Positions 1-5,141 of a stretch of DNA of 5,141 bases are shown in pieces. This stretch comes from Duncaniella sp. (GTDB taxonomy: Bacteria; Bacteroidota; Bacteroidia; Bacteroidales; Muribaculaceae). The position numbers were made by a program, and so were the translations under genes. The number at the start of each line of letters is the position of its first letter. Position 1 is the first letter of the stretch. The stretch covers positions 1-5,141 of the forward strand of contig JAFLRW010000058.1 of NCBI GenBank assembly GCA_022511285.1, given 5' to 3'. The notes below the pieces were generated by a model. The model was given only the letters and a program-made list of their open reading frames with translations, was not told where the DNA came from and made no database searches.

Positions 1-89
1 TGATCATCAACGACAAGGCCGAGATTATCCAGTGGACACTCACTGCAGGCAATGAGGACGACCGCAAGCCACTGAAAGACAAACGGTTT
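1..89 (+). mobile_element. Internal fragment of an IS982-family-like transposase
   Basis: Read from base 3, this stretch gives IINDKAEIIQWTLTAGN followed by EDDRKPLKDKRF. This resembles the block of IS982-family transposases (common in Bacteroidales) that has the form LIINDKGEI...TPGN.DDR.PL. The first two bases (tg) would complete a leading Leu, Val or Met codon. About 29 residues are visible, from the middle of a protein that is normally near 300 residues. The expected continuation, a GKL.GDKGY-like segment, is absent: after RF at 87-89 the frame gives unrelated residues and stops at 156-158 (TAA, overlapping the folP ATG). No terminal inverted repeat or target duplication is seen, because the break lies inside the coding sequence. 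The family call comes from remembered consensus, not a search. It could be a decayed insertion sequence remnant or a chimeric contig end. Confidence 0.65.
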
Positions 90-91
90 AC

Positions 92-385
92 CTGGCCGAC
101 ATCATTGTCGACCCCGGATTCGGATTTGCCAAAACCACAGTTCAGAATTATGAGCTAATGAAAAACCTTCAGGAGATTGCCGCCACTATCAACGCGCCAA
201 TACTCGTGGGCATATCGCGTAAATCCATGATTACAGACGCCCTCAAAATCACATCCGACGAGGCCCTTGCCGGAACCATAGCGCTCAATATGGCCGCCCT
301 TATGAAAGGTGCTTCCATTATCCGTGTGCACGATGTCAGAGAGGCTGCCCATACCGTTAAGATATTTATGAATACAAACCCTTAA
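92..385 (+). CDS. folP: Dihydropteroate synthase, C-terminal fragment (5' part missing)
   Basis: Dihydropteroate synthase joins p-aminobenzoate to hydroxymethyl-dihydropterin diphosphate in cytosolic folate synthesis and is the sulfonamide target. About 97 residues remain of a protein normally near 280. Three family signatures are visible in order: ADIIVDPGFGFAKT from base 95 (Asp equivalent to E. coli D185), GISRKSM (Lys equivalent to K221), and IIRVHDV (Arg and His equivalent to R255 and H257). These form the C-terminal part of the TIM barrel, with pterin, sulfonamide and phosphate contacts. The frame is closed upstream by TGA at 53-55, and no other frame between 1 and 90 looks like FolP, so the N-terminal two thirds are replaced by transposase-like sequence rather than lost to a simple frameshift. 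The first in-frame ATG, at 158, lies inside the barrel and is unlikely to be a functional start. The gene ends 17 bp before cdaA, the usual Bacteroidetes pairing. Confidence 0.9.
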   Translation: MADIIVDPGFGFAKTTVQNYELMKNLQEIAATINAPILVGISRKSMITDALKITSDEALAGTIALNMAALMKGASIIRVHDVREAAHTVKIFMNTNP

Positions 386-402
386 ATCACCATAATAAAC
401 CT

Positions 403-1182
403 GTGGATCAGTTCGGCATTCGCGACGTCTTCGATATAGCCATTGTGGCTCTACTCCTGTTCTATCTTTATAGAATCATGAAAGAGAGTGGCACCATCAA
501 CATCTTTTTCGGTGTGCTTTCATTCATAGCCGTATGGCTTATCACTTCACAGATTCTTGAACTCAAACTGATAGGCTCAATCCTCGATCAGTTTATGGGC
601 ATCGGTCTTTTGGTGCTTGTGATCCTCTTTCAAGAGCAGATAAAGCGTTTTCTTGTAGAACTTGGTGATCACAAACGCTGGCGATTTCTCAAAGCACTAT
701 TTCGCCACGACAAGAAGCAAGAGCAAGCCGATACGCGCAAATATGTATTACCCATAGTCTATGCGTGTATGAATATGTCAAAGACTAAAACAGGGGCACT
801 GATAGTAATCAGGCAGGAACTCTCTCTGGAATCCTACGAACAGAGCGGCGACATCATCGACGCCGATATCAATTCGCGATTGATTGAAAACATATTTTTC
901 AAAAATTCTCCGCTCCACGATGGCGCAATGATTATTGACCACGACCGCATACGCAGTGCCGGGTGTATTCTCCCTGTGAGTCACGACCGCAACATTCCAC
1001 GCTCTCTCGGCTTGCGCCACCGCTCGGCTTTGGGCATCTCTCAGGCCACTGACGCTTTTGCCATCGTCGTTTCAGAAGAAACGGGCCTCATATCTGTGGC
1101 CCATCGCGGCACTCTCACACAACGTCTCAGTTCTACCGACCTCGAACACCGCCTCTCCCAAATTATGGCCGGCGAAGCGTGA
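403..1182 (+). CDS. cdaA: Diadenylate cyclase CdaA (membrane-bound c-di-AMP synthase)
   Basis: This enzyme condenses two ATP into cyclic di-AMP, a second messenger that controls potassium and osmolyte balance and wall homeostasis. The 259-residue length is normal for CdaA. Three hydrophobic segments at about residues 9-26, 33-51 and 56-77 form the N-terminal membrane domain. A short basic linker rich in K, R and Q follows (about 81-112), then the cytosolic DAC domain (about 113-245). The catalytic signatures are intact: GALIVI at 131-136, LHDGAMII at 171-178 containing the DGA motif (173-175), the RHR motif at 205-207, and SEETG at 224-228. The start is GTG at 403. No ATG lies nearby upstream in frame, and the residues after it (DQFGIRDVFDI) match the usual family beginning. 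An A/T-rich leader takes the place of a Shine-Dalgarno sequence. The gene probably shares a transcript with folP and is followed directly by a terminator. No cdaR (YbbR) or glmM partner, as in the Firmicutes operon, is present. Confidence 0.95.
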   Translation: MDQFGIRDVFDIAIVALLLFYLYRIMKESGTINIFFGVLSFIAVWLITSQILELKLIGSILDQFMGIGLLVLVILFQEQIKRFLVELGDHKRWRFLKALFRHDKKQEQADTRKYVLPIVYACMNMSKTKTGALIVIRQELSLESYEQSGDIIDADINSRLIENIFFKNSPLHDGAMIIDHDRIRSAGCILPVSHDRNIPRSLGLRHRSALGISQATDAFAIVVSEETGLISVAHRGTLTQRLSSTDLEHRLSQIMAGEA

Positions 1183-1202
1183 AATTATCACCCTTATTAA
1201 AA

Positions 1203-1236
1203 TGCTCTTTTCGTTTGCTTGAGAGCAGTTTTTTTT
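1203..1236 (+). terminator. Intrinsic terminator after cdaA
   Basis: The arms TGCTCT (1203-1208) and AGAGCA (1222-1227) are perfectly complementary, and a T-G wobble can extend the stem by one pair. The loop is about 11-13 bases. One base later comes a run of eight T (1229-1236). It sits 20 bp past the cdaA stop and would end the folP-cdaA transcript. The stem is short, so efficiency may be moderate. Its loop contains the -33 element of the gyrB promoter. Confidence 0.7.
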
Positions 1237-1245
1237 GTAACTTTG
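1214..1245 (+). promoter_or_regulatory. Bacteroidetes-type sigma-ABfr promoter for gyrB
   Basis: The -33 element is TTTG at 1214-1217 and the -7 element is TAACTTTG at 1238-1245, an exact match to TAnnTTTG. The spacer is 20 bp, within the usual 19-21 bp. Transcription should start near 1250-1253, giving a leader of about 64 bases before the gyrB ATG. The leader is A-rich close to the start codon. It contains only a weak 4-bp hairpin (CGGG at 1257-1260 with CCCG at 1272-1275), and no riboswitch is recognisable. Confidence 0.8.
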
Positions 1246-1315
1246 TAGCTGAAAATCGGGCTTGAACAACACCCGCATTGCATACAAGTTTGAATCACGA
1301 AAAGAATTAAAATAT

Positions 1316-3256
1316 ATGTCAGAAGACAAACTGAGAGAAGAAGATTACAGCGCGTCGAACATTCAGGTGCTTGAAGGCCTTGAGGCTGTGCGCAAACGCC
1401 CGGCTATGTACATCGGCGACATTAGCGCCAAAGGCTTGCACCATCTCGTGTATGAGGTGGTTGACAACTCTATTGACGAAGCGCTCGCCGGATTTGCATC
1501 GCATATCGAGGTCACCATTAACGAGGATAATTCTATTACTGTGGTCGACAATGGCCGCGGCATTCCCGTGGACATGCACGAAAAGGAACATAAAAGCGCT
1601 CTTGAAGTGGTGCTCACAGTGCTTCACGCCGGAGGTAAGTTTGACAAAGGGTCTTATAAGGTGTCAGGCGGTCTCCACGGTGTAGGCGTCAGTTGCGTCA
1701 ACGCTCTTTCCACCTACTTGCGTGCCGAGGTGCGCCGTTCAGGCAAGGTATATATGCAGGAGTATTCCTGCGGAAAGCCCACCTCTGAGCTGAAAGTGAT
1801 AGGGGAGAGCGATACCACAGGCACTACCATCACTTTTAAGCCGGACGGCTCAATATTCACCGTTCTGGAATATGACTATAATACGCTTTCTGTGCGTCTG
1901 CGCGACCTGGCCTTCCTCAATGCCGGCATTACGCTCACCCTCACCGATAAGCGCACACTTGACAGCGAAGGGAAGCCCAAACAGGAACTTTTCTACTCTA
2001 AAGACGGTCTACGGGAGTTTGTAGAATATATTGATGCCAATAAGGAGTCGCTTATTGAGGATGTAATCCACCTTAACACCGAGCGCCAGGGCATTCCCGT
2101 AGAGGTGGCAATGACGTATAACGCCACGTTCAACGAGAATGTCCACTCCTACGTCAACAACATCAACACCATTGAGGGTGGCACTCACCTATCGGGATTC
2201 CGACGCGGCCTCACCACGACTCTGAAGAAATATGCCGATGACAACAAGCTGCTCGAAAGAGCTAAGGTGGAAATTACCGGCGATGACTTCCGTGAGGGCC
2301 TCACAGCCGTAGTGTCCGTCAAAGTGCTTGAACCGCAATTTGAAGGCCAGACCAAGACCAAACTTGGCAATAGCGAAGTGGCCGGAGCCGTCTCGTCGGC
2401 CGTCAGTGAAGCATTGCGCAACTATCTTGAGGAGCATCCAAAACAAGCTAAAACTATAGTTGAGAAGGTAGTGCTCGCAGCGCAGGCTCGTCAGGCAGCC
2501 TACAAAGCGCGTAAGGATATCCTTCGCAAATCGCCCCTCGTGGGTGGAGGCCTCCCCGGCAAATTGGCCGACTGCTCATCACGCCATGCCGAGGATTGCG
2601 AGCTATTCCTTGTCGAGGGTGACTCTGCGGGCGGCACAGCCAAGCAGGGCCGCGACCGCTCTTTCCAAGCCATACTCCCTCTTCGCGGTAAAATTCTCAA
2701 TGTAGAGAAAGCCCAAGACTATCGAATCCTTGACAGTAAAGAAATCCAGGCTCTTTACAGAGCTCTGCGTGTTACCATCGGCACAGAAGAGGATTCCAAG
2801 GAGGTCAACCTCTCTAAATTGGCCTATCACAAGATTATCATTATGACCGATGCCGATGTCGACGGCTCGCATATTGCCACTCTTCTGATGACCTTCTTCT
2901 TCCGCCGCATGCGTCCGATAATTGAGCAAGGCTATCTCTATCTTGCCACTCCGCCACTCTACAAATGCACCAGGGGCAAGGCCGAGGAGTATTGCTGGAC
3001 CGATGCACAGGTGCAAAAGTTTATCGACGAACACGGCTCGGGCACTAAAGTGCAACGCTACAAAGGTCTTGGTGAAATGTCGGCCGAGGAGCTGCGTGAC
3101 ACCACTATGGACCCCGAGCAGCGACTGCTCAAGCAGGTGACTATCAACGATGCTGCCGAGGCAGAACGTCTTTTCGCTATGCTTATGGGCGAGGACGTGG
3201 CACCGCGTCGCGAGTTTATCGAGGCTAACGCCAACTATGCCAACATAGACGCCTAA
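1316..3256 (+). CDS. gyrB: DNA gyrase subunit B
   Basis: GyrB is the ATPase half of gyrase (A2B2), which introduces negative supercoils and relieves replication stress. The GHKL ATPase domain covers about residues 15-230: general base E47 and N51 in EVVDNS, D78 in VDNGRGIP, the ATP-lid glycines in GGLHGVGVSCVNA (118-130), R141 (E. coli R136, coumarin contact) and TGT at 168-170. The transducer domain follows, with the QTK loop at 345-347. The TOPRIM domain carries EGDSAGG at 434-440 (E434), PLRGKILNVE at 455-464 and DADVDGSH at 512-519 (D512, D514, D516, metal binding). The C-terminal part has RYKGLGEM at 581-588 and a gyrase-like end, FIEANANYANIDA, which favours GyrB over ParE. At 646 residues it lacks the large insertion of enterobacterial GyrB, as expected in Bacteroidetes. 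ATG at 1316 is preferred over an in-frame TTG at 1262, because that codon lies about 10 bases from the predicted transcription start and its 18-residue extension is unlike the family. gyrA is not adjacent. Confidence 0.97.
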   Translation: MSEDKLREEDYSASNIQVLEGLEAVRKRPAMYIGDISAKGLHHLVYEVVDNSIDEALAGFASHIEVTINEDNSITVVDNGRGIPVDMHEKEHKSALEVVLTVLHAGGKFDKGSYKVSGGLHGVGVSCVNALSTYLRAEVRRSGKVYMQEYSCGKPTSELKVIGESDTTGTTITFKPDGSIFTVLEYDYNTLSVRLRDLAFLNAGITLTLTDKRTLDSEGKPKQELFYSKDGLREFVEYIDANKESLIEDVIHLNTERQGIPVEVAMTYNATFNENVHSYVNNINTIEGGTHLSGFRRGLTTTLKKYADDNKLLERAKVEITGDDFREGLTAVVSVKVLEPQFEGQTKTKLGNSEVAGAVSSAVSEALRNYLEEHPKQAKTIVEKVVLAAQARQAAYKARKDILRKSPLVGGGLPGKLADCSSRHAEDCELFLVEGDSAGGTAKQGRDRSFQAILPLRGKILNVEKAQDYRILDSKEIQALYRALRVTIGTEEDSKEVNLSKLAYHKIIIMTDADVDGSHIATLLMTFFFRRMRPIIEQGYLYLATPPLYKCTRGKAEEYCWTDAQVQKFIDEHGSGTKVQRYKGLGEMSAEELRDTTMDPEQRLLKQVTINDAAEAERLFAMLMGEDVAPRREFIEANANYANIDA

Positions 3257-3271
3257 GGCGATTATCATTAT

Positions 3272-3310
3272 GGCGAGGGGTGCAATCAATATTCCCATGC
3301 ACCCCTCGTC
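3272..3310 (+). terminator. Strong stem-loop between gyrB and rnr, probable terminator
   Basis: CGAGGGGTGCA (3274-3284) pairs perfectly with TGCACCCCTCG (3298-3308), giving 11 GC-rich base pairs. A G-T wobble and a G-C pair (3272-3273 with 3309-3310) extend the stem to 13. The loop is 13 A/T-rich bases. It begins 16 bases after the gyrB stop. The following sequence (tattctataatt) is T/A-rich but has no clean T run, so it may be a weak terminator, a 3'-end stabiliser, or both. Confidence 0.6.
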
Positions 3311-3358
3311 TATTCTATAATTGGGGTGTAATTATATATCTGAAAAACTGTTTTGTAT

Positions 3359-5141
3359 ATGAAATCTTCATCTTCCAAGCGCTCTAAGCTGCAACTTGAC
3401 CGCCTGATACTCGACTTTGTGAGCCAGCAGGCTAACAACACATATAATTATAAGCAAGTGTCGCACGCCATCGGGATGAAGACCCCCGTGCAGCAACGCA
3501 ACGTGGCGCTAAAACTCGTTGAACTTGCTTTCAATGGAGATATCATTGAAGTTTCGCCCGGGAAATACAAATCACCTCAACGCTCATCAGAAGCTACGGG
3601 AGTGTTTGTGCGTCGCAGCAACGGCAAAAACTCGGTGATTACCGACACTGACGGTGAGACCATTTCCGTGGCCGAGCGCAATTCGATGCACGCCCTCAAC
3701 GGCGACAGAGTCAGGGTGAATATTGCCGCAAGTCGTCGAGGCCAAGCCCCTGAAGCCGAGGTGATTGAGATTATTGAAAAGAAGGAACAGACTTTCATTG
3801 GCACTTTAAAGGTTGATAAATATTACAGCTATCTGCTCACCGACTCTAAATTTCTTGCTACTGATATCCTAATCCCTAAAAACAAGCTTAAAGGCGGAAA
3901 GACTGGACAGAAAGCTGTGGTAAAGATAACCCACTGGATAGGCGATAGCAAACACCCCACAGGTGAGGTGGTGGACATACTCGGAATAGCCGGCGAAAAC
4001 AACACAGAAATCCACGCCATCTTAGCTGAGTTCGGGCTCCCTTACAAATATCCCGAGGCGGTGGAAAAGGCGGCATCAAAGATTGACGCCGGCATTACAG
4101 ACGACGTGGTGGCGCAGCGCATTGATATGCGCGATGTGCTCACGTTCACCATTGACCCCGCTGATGCCAAGGACTTTGACGATGCTTTATCATATAGAAT
4201 ATTGCCAAACGGCAATTATGAGGTGGGAGTGCATATTGCGGATGTGACACATTACGTTAAACCGGACAGTGTTATTGACCGCGAAGCTGAAAAGAGAGCC
4301 ACTTCGGTGTATCTCGTTGACCGTGTCGTGCCGATGCTCCCCGAACATCTCTGCAACGGCATCTGCTCCCTTCGCCCTCAAGAGGACAAACTGGCTTTTT
4401 CTGTGATATTCGAAATGACCGCCGATGCCAGAGTGCTGAAATCAAAGATTGCAAAAACGGTTATAAGATCCGATCGGCGCTTCAGCTATGAGGAAGCTCA
4501 GGATGTTATTGAATCGGGTGCAGGTGATTGCTCCGAGGCTATCACAGTTCTTGACGGTTTGGCAAAAATCCTGCGTAAGGAGCGTTTTGCCGAGGGTTCG
4601 GTTGAGTTCAATCGTGCAGAGGTAAAATTCAATCTTACTCCTGATGGAATGCCGACAGGGGTCTACTTCAAGATATCCAAGGATGCCAACAAACTCATTG
4701 AGGAGTTTATGCTCCTCGCCAACAAGACTGTAGCCATCTTTGCCGGAAAGCCTAAAGAAAAGAAAAAGAAGCCTAAAGCATTTGTCTATCGCGTTCACGA
4801 CCAGCCAGATGCCCAGCGGCTTGCTGATTTTGCCGCCATTGCTCGTAATTTTGGTTTTAAGATTAAGACATCGGGCACTCCCCGCGACATCAATCGCTCT
4901 ATTAATAAGATGCTTGCCGAAATCAAGGGGCGCGGTGAGGAGAACTATTTAGCCACTCTTGCCATCCGCTCTATGGCAAAGGCTATCTATTCCACCGACA
5001 ATATCGGCCACTACGGACTCGGTTTTGACCACTACACTCATTTTACGTCGCCAATCAGGCGCTATCCCGACATGCTGGTGCATCGTCTGCTTGAACGCTA
5101 CCTGGCCGACGGCCGCAGTGTTAATGTGCAGAAACTTGAGG
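3359..5141 (+). CDS. rnr: Ribonuclease R (3'-5' exoribonuclease), 3' end outside the window
   Basis: RNase R degrades structured RNA processively from the 3' end, in mRNA decay, rRNA quality control and tmRNA-linked decay. The frame is open for 594 codons to the window edge, with no frameshift. Order of parts: a basic Ser/Lys-rich start; a winged-helix-like segment (about 14-73); cold-shock/OB domains at about 80-140 and 145-215; then the RNB catalytic domain from about 250. The catalytic aspartates D266, D272, D274 and D275 are present in TIDPADAKDFDDA, equivalent to E. coli D272, D278, D280 and D281. HIADVTHYV (292-300), Y318 in SVYLVDRVVPMLPE (E. coli Y324), and HFTSPIRRYPDMLVHR (561-576) also match. 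The C-terminal S1 domain and the stop lie beyond the window. A lysine-rich loop, GKPKEKKKKPK (464-474), precedes the FVYRVHD segment. ATG at 3359 is the start: an in-frame TGA lies at 3341 and the only alternative is TTG at 3353. No Shine-Dalgarno sequence is seen. No full-consensus promoter was found in the 102 bp after gyrB. Confidence 0.96.
   Translation, partial: MKSSSSKRSKLQLDRLILDFVSQQANNTYNYKQVSHAIGMKTPVQQRNVALKLVELAFNGDIIEVSPGKYKSPQRSSEATGVFVRRSNGKNSVITDTDGETISVAERNSMHALNGDRVRVNIAASRRGQAPEAEVIEIIEKKEQTFIGTLKVDKYYSYLLTDSKFLATDILIPKNKLKGGKTGQKAVVKITHWIGDSKHPTGEVVDILGIAGENNTEIHAILAEFGLPYKYPEAVEKAASKIDAGITDDVVAQRIDMRDVLTFTIDPADAKDFDDALSYRILPNGNYEVGVHIADVTHYVKPDSVIDREAEKRATSVYLVDRVVPMLPEHLCNGICSLRPQEDKLAFSVIFEMTADARVLKSKIAKTVIRSDRRFSYEEAQDVIESGAGDCSEAITVLDGLAKILRKERFAEGSVEFNRAEVKFNLTPDGMPTGVYFKISKDANKLIEEFMLLANKTVAIFAGKPKEKKKKPKAFVYRVHDQPDAQRLADFAAIARNFGFKIKTSGTPRDINRSINKMLAEIKGRGEENYLATLAIRSMAKAIYSTDNIGHYGLGFDHYTHFTSPIRRYPDMLVHRLLERYLADGRSVNVQKLE

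Noticed and set aside
1..91. Simple frameshift in folP as the explanation for the left edge
   Set aside because: None of the three forward frames over this stretch resembles FolP, and one resembles a transposase, so different sequence is joined rather than the same gene shifted.
1262..1315. In-frame 18-residue extension of GyrB from TTG at 1262
   Set aside because: The promoter at 1214-1245 leaves only about 10 bases before this TTG, the extra residues are unlike GyrB N-termini, and ATG at 1316 gives the usual beginning.
1316..3256. Topoisomerase IV subunit ParE instead of GyrB
   Set aside because: The N-terminal QVLEGLEAVRKRPAMYIGD and the C-terminal FIEANANYANIDA fit GyrB; ParE endings differ. 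No parC is adjacent.
1316..3256. Coumarin- or quinolone-resistance substitutions in GyrB
   Set aside because: R141 (E. coli R136) and D436 (E. coli D426) are retained, and R457 at the E. coli K447 position is a common natural residue, so nothing indicates resistance.
2603..3298. Long open frame of 231 codons on the minus strand
   Set aside because: It lies opposite the conserved TOPRIM and C-terminal part of gyrB, has no recognisable protein motif, and is an expected by-product of gyrB codon usage.
3316..3342. Possible rnr promoter -7 boxes TATAATTG (3316-3323) and TATATCTG (3335-3342)
   Set aside because: Each has one mismatch to TAnnTTTG and neither has a TTTG element 19-21 bp upstream. 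The region is A/T-rich, so such matches are expected by chance.

Overview
The window looks like the chromosome of a Bacteroidales bacterium, possibly Muribaculaceae, although the family-level guess is inference only. Three things point this way: the folP-cdaA gene pair, a short GyrB of 646 residues without the large insertion seen in enterobacterial GyrB, and a strong promoter of the Bacteroidetes type (TTTG, 20 bp, TAACTTTG). The starts show no clear Shine-Dalgarno sequence and are preceded by A/T-rich leaders, also as expected for this phylum. All genes are on the + strand.

Layout: positions 1 to about 89 read, in one frame only, as an internal piece of an IS982-type transposase. It stops abruptly and is followed, in a different frame, by the last third of dihydropteroate synthase (folP, to 385). 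Seventeen bases later comes a complete diadenylate cyclase gene (cdaA, 403-1182). The 133 bp between cdaA and gyrB hold an intrinsic terminator interleaved with the gyrB promoter. The complete gyrB (1316-3256) encodes the DNA gyrase B subunit. A strong stem-loop at 3272-3310 separates it from rnr (3359 to the window end), which encodes RNase R and is cut by the window edge before the end of its catalytic domain.

The genes are housekeeping in nature: folate synthesis, c-di-AMP signalling, DNA supercoiling and RNA decay. They appear to form at least two, perhaps three, transcription units: folP-cdaA, gyrB, and rnr either alone or by read-through from gyrB. No stretch longer than 300 bases lacks a gene.

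The main irregularity is the left edge, where mobile-element sequence is fused to the middle of folP. It is either a real rearrangement that truncated folP or an assembly chimera, and the sequence alone cannot decide between them. I found no convincing undescribed biological system. The other points worth a look are the terminator/promoter overlap upstream of gyrB and the context of the orphan c-di-AMP synthase.
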